Of a stretch of DNA of 64,000 nt, positions 35,217 through 43,078 are shown in pieces. Position 1 is the first letter of the stretch; each line of letters begins with the position of its first letter. Made by a program: the position numbers and the translations under genes. Under the pieces are notes generated by a model. The model saw only the letters and a list, made by a program, of their open reading frames with translations. It was not told the origin of the DNA and made no database searches. The DNA is from Firmicutes bacterium UBA5010 (lineage in GTDB: Bacteria; Bacillota; Clostridia; Tissierellales; Sedimentibacteraceae), in the NCBI GenBank assembly GCA_002396645.1, contig DGYI01000015.1, positions 62,001-126,000 on the forward strand, given 5' to 3'.

Positions 35217-35262
35217 TTGCTAATAGTGCTGTTAGCAGGACAAGATTTGCTGTTAGCAAATC
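35217..35262. repeat. Palindrome cluster before S-layer gene 1 (candidate recombinase site or operator)
   Basis: TTGCTAA (35217-35223) is followed by two copies of TGCTGTTAGCA (35227-35237 and 35248-35258), starts exactly 21 bp apart, each with arms TGCT/AGCA. The second lies within the larger palindrome GATTTGCT-GTT-AGCAAATC (35244-35262). The shared TGTTAGCAA core recurs at 40456-40464 upstream of the other S-layer gene. Confidence 0.55.
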
Positions 35263-35348
35263 TGAAAACGCCAAAATTAAAAATGTTCATATTTGATTAA
35301 ATTTTGGACTGAGAATTTTTCCTCGTTTTCTTAGGAGGAAGAAAGATA

Positions 35349-37784
35349 ATGAAAAAAGTATTATCGTTAGTACTTGTAATAGCAATGGTAATTTCAAGCA
35401 TGAGCTTCGCTTTTGCTGGTACATTTGAAGATGTAACTGATGCCACTACTTTAAAAGCAGTAGAAGCCTTAACAGCTCTTGGCGTAGTTAATGGTTATGC
35501 TGATGGAACATTTAAACCTGAAAATTCAATAACAAGAGCTGAAATAGCTAAATTATTAGTTGAGGCTCTGGGACACGGAGATTTAGCAGAAGGTTCTTCA
35601 TCATCATTCAAGGATGCTAAAGGAAAATGGTTTGAAGGATATGCTGCAATAGCTCAATCAATAGGGGTAACTAATGGATATCCCGATGGAACTTTTAAAG
35701 GCAATAACCCTATCTCATATCAAGAAGCTGTTGTTATGATATTAAGAGCATTAGGTTATACAGACCAAACAGTTAATTCAAACAGAGAAAACTCTTATAA
35801 TGCAGTATCATACAAAAGTGTAGCTTCAAGATTAGGCGTTCTTAAGAATGTAACTTTTAAAGCAGGATCAGCTGATAGAGGCGATGTAGCTAAAATGCTA
35901 TTTAACTCGTTAGAAATCCCTATGGTAGTTACAGGTGAAAAAGGAAACCCTGTTGAAGTTGAACTTGCTAACGGTCAAAAAGAATTATTGCTTGACAAAT
36001 TAGCTAAGAGAGATACTGTAACTATTGGAACATCTGATTTATTCGGAAAGCACGCTGCTGATGTTTCTAAATATTTAGGTGAACAAGTTGTTGCATTCTT
36101 AAATGAAGATGGACAAATAGTATTTGTTAAAGAATCTGTTGATTCTAACGACGGTAAAGTTGTATCAGGAAAAATTTCTGCTACAAATACTGCAGATAAC
36201 AAATTTACTGTAAAGAAAGCTGATGGTAACACTGTAACTTATGCTTTAACAGGAGCTTCAGTTATAGTTAACGGAGTTGCTTCAACAAAAACTATATCAG
36301 ATTTAGCTACTATAGCAGGAAGAACTCATTCAGTTAAGGTTGTATTAAATGCTGACTCAACTGTAAAAACATTAGTTATCGAAGATGTAAATAATATACT
36401 ACAAGCTAATTCAACTTATATAGCAGGAAAAACTAAATTCCAAGGTATAAACTTACCAACTAAAGATGGTAAAGTTAATACTGATAGAATCGCATTTGTA
36501 GGCGATGCTGAATCATTAGAAGATATTAAACTTAATGATGTAGTTCAAGCTTGTGTTGGACTTAACGCAGATGGAACAGTTAATAATATAAGATTCTACG
36601 TTACTAGAGATACTATCGAAGGTAAAGTAACTGAGAAAGCTAATGATAATTCATTCTTCATCATAAACGGAGAAAAATATTCATTAAATGCTAGCACAGG
36701 ATTAAGCTTATCATTAGGCGCAGAAGGAATTTTCTTCTTAGATAAAGACAATAAAATAGCATATGCTGACACAGCAGCAGTTATTGCAACTAACTATGGT
36801 ATAATAACTGATTATAACCCAGGAACTATAGGACAATCATTTGGCAAGTGGGCTGTAACTACAGCACCTCAAGTTAAAATGGTAGGCGCTGACGGCAAAG
36901 AAAAAATATATGATGTAGTAGTTAATTTAAATGAAACAGACGGAACAACAGGTACAGCTAATGGATTTGCAGTAACAGTTAATCAATCAACTGGAAAAGT
37001 ATCAATAGCTTTAGAAGCTGGTTTAGGCGATCAAATAATGAAAAATGCTACAGGAACAAATGAATTCTTAGTTAAGTATGCATTAAATGAAGATGGTCAA
37101 ATAACAAGAGTTCAAGACGTTACTTTAGGTTCATATGAAACTGCTAAAAAATCAGACGCTAAATTCTTAGCTGATAACAATACAGTAGTGTTGGCAAGAA
37201 ATGATGCAGGTAAATATTCTTTAGTAGCATTAGATAAATTGACAACAGAAACTATAGGATATCAAGTTATAACAAATTCTGCAAACTTTAAGTGGGATTT
37301 AGTAGTTATAACAACAGGTGTAGAAACTGTAAGTGCTGTTAAGACATACGCTGTAATAACAGATATAACTAGCATCCAAAACTCAGCTGGAAATACAGTT
37401 CAAAAAATCACAGCTTATGTTGATGGAGAAAAAGTAACTTATGAAGCAGCTGAAGGTGTTGATTTGACAGCTAAGATTAATACTCTAGCAGCATTAACAT
37501 TCAACACTAACGGTAAAGTAACAGGAACTGCAAGCGTGAATAATATTGCAGCATCAGTAACAGCTTCAGCTATAAATGCTGATAATACTGTAATCAAAGT
37601 AACTAACAATGGTACAGTTGAATACTATACACTATCATCAGATGTAGTTGTATACAAAGCTAATGCTAACGGAACAGTTTCAGTAGCTGACTTAAATGAT
37701 ATAAGAATTACAAACGGAACTTCTGTAGTAACTCTTCTTGACAAAACAGCTGATAACGTAGTAGATGTAATCTATATTCACTAA
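35349..37784 (+). CDS. S-layer protein with three SLH domains (paralogue 1)
   Basis: An 811-residue exported protein. A signal peptide (KKVLSLVLVIAMVISSMSF, cut near AFA) precedes three SLH repeats (about 24-195; NGYADGTFKPENSITRAEIA and GYPDGTFKGNNPISYQEAVV are clearest), then a long beta-rich region without other known domains. It ends with VVTLLDKTADNVVDVIYIH. SLH repeats anchor to pyruvylated secondary wall polymers. GAGG at 35335-35338 lies within the leader sequence TTCTTAGGAGGAA, which is shared with paralogue 2. A poor -35 accompanies the only good -10 (TATAAT 35200-35205), so it may be weakly expressed in this orientation. It converges with paralogue 2 and is similar over its whole length. 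Confidence 0.9.
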   Translation: MKKVLSLVLVIAMVISSMSFAFAGTFEDVTDATTLKAVEALTALGVVNGYADGTFKPENSITRAEIAKLLVEALGHGDLAEGSSSSFKDAKGKWFEGYAAIAQSIGVTNGYPDGTFKGNNPISYQEAVVMILRALGYTDQTVNSNRENSYNAVSYKSVASRLGVLKNVTFKAGSADRGDVAKMLFNSLEIPMVVTGEKGNPVEVELANGQKELLLDKLAKRDTVTIGTSDLFGKHAADVSKYLGEQVVAFLNEDGQIVFVKESVDSNDGKVVSGKISATNTADNKFTVKKADGNTVTYALTGASVIVNGVASTKTISDLATIAGRTHSVKVVLNADSTVKTLVIEDVNNILQANSTYIAGKTKFQGINLPTKDGKVNTDRIAFVGDAESLEDIKLNDVVQACVGLNADGTVNNIRFYVTRDTIEGKVTEKANDNSFFIINGEKYSLNASTGLSLSLGAEGIFFLDKDNKIAYADTAAVIATNYGIITDYNPGTIGQSFGKWAVTTAPQVKMVGADGKEKIYDVVVNLNETDGTTGTANGFAVTVNQSTGKVSIALEAGLGDQIMKNATGTNEFLVKYALNEDGQITRVQDVTLGSYETAKKSDAKFLADNNTVVLARNDAGKYSLVALDKLTTETIGYQVITNSANFKWDLVVITTGVETVSAVKTYAVITDITSIQNSAGNTVQKITAYVDGEKVTYEAAEGVDLTAKINTLAALTFNTNGKVTGTASVNNIAASVTASAINADNTVIKVTNNGTVEYYTLSSDVVVYKANANGTVSVADLNDIRITNGTSVVTLLDKTADNVVDVIYIH
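35505..35539 (+). repeat. 35-bp exact inverted repeat, left copy (in S-layer gene 1)
   Basis: The 35 bases starting GGAACATTTAAACC and ending AACAAGAGC in the first SLH repeat are identical, in opposite orientation, to 40229-40263 in S-layer gene 2. They encode part of GTFKPENSITRAE. Both flanks differ at third codon positions. Confidence 0.9.
36418..36445 (+). repeat. 28-bp exact inverted repeat, left copy
   Basis: ATATAGCAGG through TTCCAAGG (28 bases) in the middle of S-layer gene 1 is identical in inverse orientation to 39290-39317 in gene 2. It encodes YIAGKTKFQG / HIAGKTKFQG. Confidence 0.88.
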
Positions 37785-37815
37785 AAGTGTATAAATTCAT
37801 ATAATTAATAACTAT

Positions 37816-37866
37816 GCTGCTATAAAGCTAAAATAAAATTTAGTTTTATAGCAGCTTTCTTTTTTG
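37816..37866 (+). terminator. Terminator of S-layer gene 1
   Basis: GCTGCTATAAA (37816-37826) pairs with TTTATAGCAGC near 37845-37855 with an A/T-rich extended inner part, followed by TTTCTTTTTT. It lies about 30 bp after the gene 1 stop. Confidence 0.85.
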
Positions 37867-37900
37867 CACAACTAAAAGTCAATAAGTATTGACAATAAAA

Positions 37901-37930
37901 AATAAAGCGTAGCTTTTGCCACGCTTTATT
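37901..37930 (-). terminator. Terminator of S-layer gene 2
   Basis: AATAAAGCGT (37901-37910) and ACGCTTTATT (37921-37930) pair exactly; the loop side adds further G-C pairs. On the minus strand the stem is followed by TTTTTTATTG. The two convergent S-layer genes thus have separate terminators back to back. Confidence 0.85.
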
Positions 37931-37950
37931 TTACTTTATTTTAATCTTTA

Positions 37951-40419
37951 TTATCTTGTAATGTAGATTAAATCTATAACTGTATCTCCATCTTTATCAA
38001 ATAAGATTACTTTAGAAGTTCCGTTTGTAATTCTTATATCATTTAAGTCAGCTAAAGTTGCTGCAGCATTTACAGTAGCATTTTGTTTTATAACTACAAC
38101 GTCTGCAGATAATGTATAGAATGCTGCTCCATTGTTAACATTCAATCTTAAACCATTTGCACTTACAGCTGTTGCAGTAACAACTCCTGTAACAGGATTT
38201 GTAGCTCTTGCATTAGTTGAATCATAGTTAACAGTTCCATTTGTATTAAATACTAATGAACGTACAGCTTGATCTGATGCCCATGCTGTTGCTTTCTTAT
38301 CAGTAACATATGTCACTTTTTCACCATTTAATAAAACAGTAATTTTAGAAACTTCATTATTATTTGAATCCATTACATCAGTTTTTCCTACGATTACAGC
38401 ATAACTATGAACTGTGCTTTGTGCATTTAATCCATTAGTTATAACTACTAAATCCCATCCGAAATTACTTCCGTTTACTATTGTTTGGTAATCAATTTGA
38501 CCTTCAGTAAGTTTGTCTAATTCAACTAATGAGTATTTACCATTAGTATCTCTTCCTAGAACTAATGTATTGTCATCAGCTAAGAATCTAGCTTCTTTCT
38601 TAGTTCCGTTTGCTACTAAAGTGCTTAATGTAACATTAGAAATACTTGTTATCTTTCCATCATCGTTAGTAGTATATTTAACTACTCTTTCTGCTGCTTG
38701 TTGTGATAATGGTGTACCATTGTTAATGGTTACAGAAATAGAACCTGCACCTACTTGTGCACCAGCTCCGGCAGTATTTGAAAAACCAGTAGCTATTCCA
38801 AGAGTACCATCAGATTTAATCCAAGTATTTATATCATAAATCTTTGTTTCACCTTTTTCATTTACCATTTTTACTTGTGGATATTGTGTTACAGATAAAC
38901 CAAATCTGCTTGCAACTGTTCCATTTTCAACGTTTCCTATTATAACAGCATATTTAGCATTAGATACTGTAGAAACATCTGCATAAGCTATCTCACCATC
39001 TTTATCTAAGAAGAATACACCCTTTGAGTTTAAAGCTACATCTCCTCTGATGCCTGAGTTCATGTTTGTTCCGTATCTTACATCATCAATATAGTAATAA
39101 GCATTGTTTGTTGTTTTCTCTGTAACAGTTCCTTCAACAGTGTTTCTTGTTACATAGAATTTAATATTGTTAGAAGCAACACATGCTTGAATAACATCAT
39201 TAACTTGTATATCTTCTAATGAAGATGCATCGCCAACAAATACTAATTTACTTTCATCAACTTTTCCATCTTTAGTTGGAAGAGCTAATCCTTGGAATTT
39301 AGTTTTTCCTGCTATATGAGTTGAATTAGCAAGGAATGTATTATTTATATCTTCAAGAACTAATGTATTTTTATCTGTTCCGCCACTTGAAACAACAAAT
39401 TTTGCTGTGTGAACTCTACTATTAACTATATCAGCTATATCTTGTGCTGTTAAATTTGTACGAGCTACACTATTTACTATTAAGTTACCATTAGTAACAT
39501 CAAAAACTCTAGATTTTGATGATGTATATTTAAGTGTAACTTGATCACCGTTAACTGTAGCATCATCATAATCAGCAGCTGCATCAGTTACTAAGCCATT
39601 AGCTCTATCTACAGAACTCTTAACAAATAATATCTCATCGTCATCATTTGTATAAACTATAACTTCTTCACCTAAGTATTCTGAAACGTCTATTGGATGA
39701 GCACCAAATAAATCAGCTGTTCCTATTACCACAATTTGTCTTTTAGCAACATCATCTAATAATGTTCTAACTGTACCTGTAGCTCCTTGTGCAGGTGCAA
39801 CTAACCATTGTCCAACTGGATTTCCATCTTCGTTTGGAACAACAACTTGAACTTCTAATGAGTTATAAAGCATTAAAGCTACATCGCCTCTGTTAGCTTC
39901 GCCAGATCCTACTACAACATTTTTCAAAACGCCTAATCTTGCAGCTGTTGTTTTATAAGCTGTAGCATTGTAAGCTTCTGCTCTGTTAGAATTAACCGCT
40001 CTGTTGTTATATCCTAAAGCTCTCATTACCATAGTGATAGCTTCTGTATAAGAAACTCTGTTATCACCTTTGAATGTTCCATCAGGATATCCGTCTGTTA
40101 ATCCTATTGATTGAGCTATAGCAACTTCTCCATCATACCATTTGCCTTTAGCATCTTTGAATGATGATGATGATCCTGCAGCTAGGTCAGAGTGACCTAA
40201 TGCTCTTACTAACATAGCAGCCATTTCTGCTCTTGTTATTGAATTTTCAGGTTTAAATGTTCCGTCAGGGTTACCTTTAACAACGCCTAATGATGACAAT
40301 GCATCAACAGCTTTTGAAGTAGCCGCATCAGTAACATCTTCGAAAGTACCAGCAAATGCAAAGCTCATTGATGAAAGAACCATAGCAATTGCTAATACTA
40401 ATGATAAAACTTTTTTCAT
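37951..40419 (-). CDS. S-layer protein with three SLH domains (paralogue 2, behind a consensus promoter)
   Basis: An 822-residue exported protein: signal peptide (KKVLSLVLAIAMVLSSMSF, cut near AFA), three SLH repeats (about 24-195; NPDGTFKPENSITRAEMAAML, DGYPDGTFKGDNRVSYTEAI), then a long beta-rich part ending ITNGTSKVILFDKDGDTVIDLIYITR. It is similar to paralogue 1 along the whole length (for example GKTKFQG...LPTKDGKV and LEDIQVNDVIQACV). AGGAGG with leader TTTCTTAGGAGGAA precedes the ATG at 40419. The strong TTGACT/TATAAT promoter at 40478-40506 suggests it is the expressed S-layer gene in this arrangement. Use of A/T-ending codons is strongly biased, as expected for abundant proteins. Confidence 0.9.
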   Translation of the reverse strand: MKKVLSLVLAIAMVLSSMSFAFAGTFEDVTDAATSKAVDALSSLGVVKGNPDGTFKPENSITRAEMAAMLVRALGHSDLAAGSSSSFKDAKGKWYDGEVAIAQSIGLTDGYPDGTFKGDNRVSYTEAITMVMRALGYNNRAVNSNRAEAYNATAYKTTAARLGVLKNVVVGSGEANRGDVALMLYNSLEVQVVVPNEDGNPVGQWLVAPAQGATGTVRTLLDDVAKRQIVVIGTADLFGAHPIDVSEYLGEEVIVYTNDDDEILFVKSSVDRANGLVTDAAADYDDATVNGDQVTLKYTSSKSRVFDVTNGNLIVNSVARTNLTAQDIADIVNSRVHTAKFVVSSGGTDKNTLVLEDINNTFLANSTHIAGKTKFQGLALPTKDGKVDESKLVFVGDASSLEDIQVNDVIQACVASNNIKFYVTRNTVEGTVTEKTTNNAYYYIDDVRYGTNMNSGIRGDVALNSKGVFFLDKDGEIAYADVSTVSNAKYAVIIGNVENGTVASRFGLSVTQYPQVKMVNEKGETKIYDINTWIKSDGTLGIATGFSNTAGAGAQVGAGSISVTINNGTPLSQQAAERVVKYTTNDDGKITSISNVTLSTLVANGTKKEARFLADDNTLVLGRDTNGKYSLVELDKLTEGQIDYQTIVNGSNFGWDLVVITNGLNAQSTVHSYAVIVGKTDVMDSNNNEVSKITVLLNGEKVTYVTDKKATAWASDQAVRSLVFNTNGTVNYDSTNARATNPVTGVVTATAVSANGLRLNVNNGAAFYTLSADVVVIKQNATVNAAATLADLNDIRITNGTSKVILFDKDGDTVIDLIYITR
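39290..39317 (-). repeat. 28-bp exact inverted repeat, right copy
   Basis: Inverse-orientation exact partner of 36418-36445, within S-layer gene 2. Confidence 0.88.
40229..40263 (-). repeat. 35-bp exact inverted repeat, right copy
   Basis: Inverse-orientation exact partner of 35505-35539, within the first SLH repeat of S-layer gene 2. Confidence 0.9.
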
Positions 40420-40456
40420 TTTCGTTTTCCTCCTAAGAAATTTTTAATTTTATTTT

Positions 40457-40470
40457 GTTAGCAAGCTAAC
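40457..40470. repeat. Palindrome at the S-layer gene 2 transcription start (candidate recombinase site)
   Basis: GTTAGC-AA-GCTAAC on the plus strand, preceded by TT. It starts at about +1 of the strong promoter, between the promoter and the RBS. The core TGTTAGCAA (40456-40464) also occurs at 35251-35259 before S-layer gene 1. Confidence 0.55.
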
Positions 40471-40477
40471 GTTCTAA

Positions 40478-40506
40478 ATTATAACAGCAAAATTTGTACA
40501 AGTCAA
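40478..40506 (-). promoter_or_regulatory. Strong promoter of S-layer gene 2
   Basis: On the minus strand TTGACT (complement of 40501-40506) and TATAAT (complement of 40478-40483) are exactly 17 bp apart. Predicted start is near 40471, about 50 nt before the ATG. TTGTACAA (40494-40501) overlaps the -35; a similar TTTGTACAAA is upstream of the recombinase gene (33871-33880). Confidence 0.85.
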
Positions 40507-40520
40507 TATTTTAAGATTGT

Positions 40521-40614
40521 TTGTAACATAGCTGTAACATTACAACGCAGTGCTATTTATTACACTTTTATCTTAACATAAAAGAATCAATCTAATATTA
40601 CAGCTATGTTACAA
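40521..40614. repeat. 22-bp inverted repeat with 50-bp spacer just upstream of the S-layer promoter
   Basis: Arms 40521-40542 (beginning TTGTAACATAGCTGTAA) and 40593-40614 (ending TTACAGCTATGTTACAA) match at 21 of 22 positions. Within the spacer CTTTTAT and ATAAAAG form a second, smaller palindrome (40566-40585). The arms contain TGTAACAT direct repeats. It could be an operator array or the ends of a small mobile or invertible segment. No ORF is inside. The rest of the 370-bp gap holds the promoter and the GNAT terminator. Confidence 0.75.
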
Positions 40615-40686
40615 GTGATGTTTCTTGTTTACAGGCGGTGGGGGGTTGATTGGTGCAAATATTACGGAGTTTTAAACAATAAAAAT

Positions 40687-40729
40687 AGTGATAGAATAAG
40701 TTTATATCCTTATATCTTATTATATCACT
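40687..40729 (-). terminator. Terminator of the GNAT gene
   Basis: AGTGATAGAATAAG (40687-40700) pairs with CTTATTATATCACT (40716-40729) with one mismatch. The minus-strand transcript continues ATTTTTATTG. Confidence 0.75.
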
Positions 40730-40790
40730 TTTTTAGTCATTTTTATTTAAAGATTTGATTACAAAATTTTTATGCTTGATTTTGCAGAAT

Positions 40791-41300
40791 TTAATTCTTG
40801 TTTATCTTTGCGTACATATATAGATCATATCTGAGTCCATCTCTGAGAACAAATTCTTTCATTGTTCCTTCTTTTTGAAATCCTGCTTTTTCATATAATG
40901 CTATGGCAGGAGTGTTAAAGGATATTACGTTTAATTGGATTCTGTAAAGATTTAAAGTGTCAAATCCATAGTTTAAAAGCTCGTTGAGGGTTTCTTTGCC
41001 GTACCCCTTGCCTAAGTAGCTTTTGTCTCCTATTCCTATAAATAATGTTGCCACTTGATTATCTTTTACTATATCATAATAGCCTGCTATACCTATGATG
41101 TTTTTTTCTGTGGTTCTTAGTGCGAAAATTATTGAGCTGTTTTCTTCATTATATTCACTTATCATTTTGTCCACTTTTTCTTTTGACATTGGAATTGGCA
41201 GAACATAGTCATAGCTTGACAGAAATTCCGTGTCAGAAAACCATTTATATAATGAACTCATATCTTCCTTATTAATAGTGTCTAAAAAAACTCTTTTCAT
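40791..41300 (-). CDS. GNAT-family N-acetyltransferase (RimJ/RimL-like)
   Basis: A 169-residue acetyltransferase. LFIGIGDKSYLGKGYGKETLNELLNYGFDTLN holds the acetyl-CoA-binding Q/R-x-x-G-x-G/A loop (here YLGKGYGKE), and LNLYRIQLNVISFNTPAIALYEKAGFQKEG is the RimJ/RimL-type C-terminal signature. Substrates could be a ribosomal protein N-terminus, a polyamine or an antibiotic. AGGAGG precedes the ATG at 41300. It is monocistronic. Confidence 0.82.
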   Translation of the reverse strand: MKRVFLDTINKEDMSSLYKWFSDTEFLSSYDYVLPIPMSKEKVDKMISEYNEENSSIIFALRTTEKNIIGIAGYYDIVKDNQVATLFIGIGDKSYLGKGYGKETLNELLNYGFDTLNLYRIQLNVISFNTPAIALYEKAGFQKEGTMKEFVLRDGLRYDLYMYAKINKN

Positions 41301-41427
41301 AACAACCTCCTGCTATGCCATAGTTTCCGTATATTTGAGACCATGAAAATATATCATAAATAAGACACGAATTTTATCTGTGTAAATCTGTCTGATTTTG
41401 ATAATAAACTCGTGTCCTGAATATATC

Positions 41428-42336
41428 CTATTTTAAGTTTAACAAATATTTTTCTTCCATTCTTATAGGGTTGTACGATTGCTTGGACTTTCTTAGGCCC
41501 TCGCTCCCTGTATCCTCTTGTCTGTTTACAAACTCTGTTTCGCTGAATTGTCTTGTCAGGAACTCTCTGTTGATAAATGCATATATGCCGTCATAGTTTG
41601 TATCGGCCTTTTCTACCAATATGTTTGCCATAGTATCATTGGCATACTTTTCTCCTATTGAGAATCCGGCAATTTTATTATCTACATACACAGCTATGGT
41701 TTTTAGCTTCAATATATCAAGCTTGCACAGAACATCATTTATAGCGTCTGTCTCCATAATCAGTTCTTTATCTACTTCCTCTTTTACGCTGTGCCATCTT
41801 TTTAATAGTTCCATGCAATCAATTTTTACTTTATTGATATTAATATCTTTGACTTCATAATTATAGTTTTTTACGAACTTATTATAGTGATTTTTTTTGC
41901 CGTGAAATTTTTTGCCGCTAAGATCCATAAGCTCTTTTGTTGAGTAAATATATTCGGAGTCGTTTATATCTTTTATGCTGCATATATTAAAGTCGGTATA
42001 TTCTCTTATGTCGTTTATAAATTCTTCGTTTACATCTCCGAACAGGTATTTTGACGGATATTCTTTTCTTATTTCTATGAGTTTTTTTATAATTCCCTGT
42101 AAGTTTTCTTTTTTATATCCTAATGGCTGCATAAAGAATGAGCACTTAAATTCTTCTTGTTTATTTATTATAAGTGCTTCATCAAGTATCGCATACCTGA
42201 CATCGCACAGCTTCCTCCATAAATATAATGAAGCAAAGGTATATTCATATGACAAAATGTTATGCTTGCTTGTATATGATTCGAATAAATACTTATCTTC
42301 TAATGTTAAACATTTAAATTGTAAAATAAAATCCAC
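41428..42336 (-). CDS. DUF2156-family protein (MprF C-terminal-like aminoacyltransferase fold)
   Basis: A 302-residue soluble protein. YIYSTKELMDLSGKKFHGKKNHYNKFVKNY is the characteristic DUF2156 block, and NKIAGFSIGEKYANDTMANILVEKADTNYDGIYAFINREFL is a GNAT-like core. The family shares the fold of the lysyl-PG synthase C-terminal domain and FemX-like transferases, but stand-alone members are uncharacterised. It follows rsuA after 13 bp. The GTG at 42336 has only AGAG directly in front, so the start may be slightly different. Confidence 0.7.
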   Translation of the reverse strand: MDFILQFKCLTLEDKYLFESYTSKHNILSYEYTFASLYLWRKLCDVRYAILDEALIINKQEEFKCSFFMQPLGYKKENLQGIIKKLIEIRKEYPSKYLFGDVNEEFINDIREYTDFNICSIKDINDSEYIYSTKELMDLSGKKFHGKKNHYNKFVKNYNYEVKDININKVKIDCMELLKRWHSVKEEVDKELIMETDAINDVLCKLDILKLKTIAVYVDNKIAGFSIGEKYANDTMANILVEKADTNYDGIYAFINREFLTRQFSETEFVNRQEDTGSEGLRKSKQSYNPIRMEEKYLLNLK

Positions 42337-42349
42337 CTCTAATCTGTTT

Positions 42350-43078
42350 TTAGTCCATGTATTGTGCTAATAATAACATTTCTTCATTATTAAGCTCTCT
42401 GTATTCACCGGGCTTTAAATTATCATCCAAGGATATAGGTCCCATAGACAGTCTTCTAAGATATATTACCCTTTTATCGACTGCTTCAAACATTCTTTTA
42501 ATTTGATGAAATTTTCCTTCTTTTATGGTTACTCTGCATTCTGATATATCATTTGATTTTATAATTTCAAGCTCTGCCGGCATAGTCTTATAGCCATCGT
42601 CCAAAAATGTTACTCCCTCGGCAAAGGCCTTAATATCACTCTGAGTTAGTCTTCCTTCTATATATGCAAAATAGGTTTTGTCAACATGTTTTTTCGGTGA
42701 AAGCATATTGTGCGCAAGTTTTCCGTTATTTGTGAGTATAAGAAGTCCCTCGGTATCTTTATCCAGTCTTCCTACCGGAAAGGGATCAAAGTTCTTGCCA
42801 AAATCATCTAAAAGATCTACGACCGTTTGGGCGCAATGATAATCCTCAGTTGCGGAAATCACGCCCTGAGGTTTATTCATCATAAGGTATATATATTTGA
42901 TATAATTGATTGTTTCCCCGTGATATGTAATATGATCAATATCTGTATCAACAATCACTGAACTGTCCTTTATTATTTGATTGTTTACTGTAGCACAACC
43001 TGTTTTTATTTCTTTTTTTAATTGACTGCGAGTTCCGTAACCAAGATTGCCCAATAATTTATCTAAACGTAATTTCAT
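42350..43078 (-). CDS. rsuA: 16S rRNA pseudouridine-516 synthase-type RsuA/RluB family enzyme
   Basis: A 242-residue protein. An S4 RNA-binding domain (LRLDKLLGNLGYGTRSQLKKEIKTG) precedes the pseudouridine synthase domain, with YLMMNKPQGVISAT and the catalytic PVGRLDKDTEGLLILTNNG. IKEGKFHQIKRMFEAV is the RsuA/RluB/E/F signature. The exact rRNA target is inferred. The ATG directly follows the stop of the upstream membrane-protein gene (TAG-ATG), so they are translationally linked. Confidence 0.87.
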   Translation of the reverse strand: MKLRLDKLLGNLGYGTRSQLKKEIKTGCATVNNQIIKDSSVIVDTDIDHITYHGETINYIKYIYLMMNKPQGVISATEDYHCAQTVVDLLDDFGKNFDPFPVGRLDKDTEGLLILTNNGKLAHNMLSPKKHVDKTYFAYIEGRLTQSDIKAFAEGVTFLDDGYKTMPAELEIIKSNDISECRVTIKEGKFHQIKRMFEAVDKRVIYLRRLSMGPISLDDNLKPGEYRELNNEEMLLLAQYMD

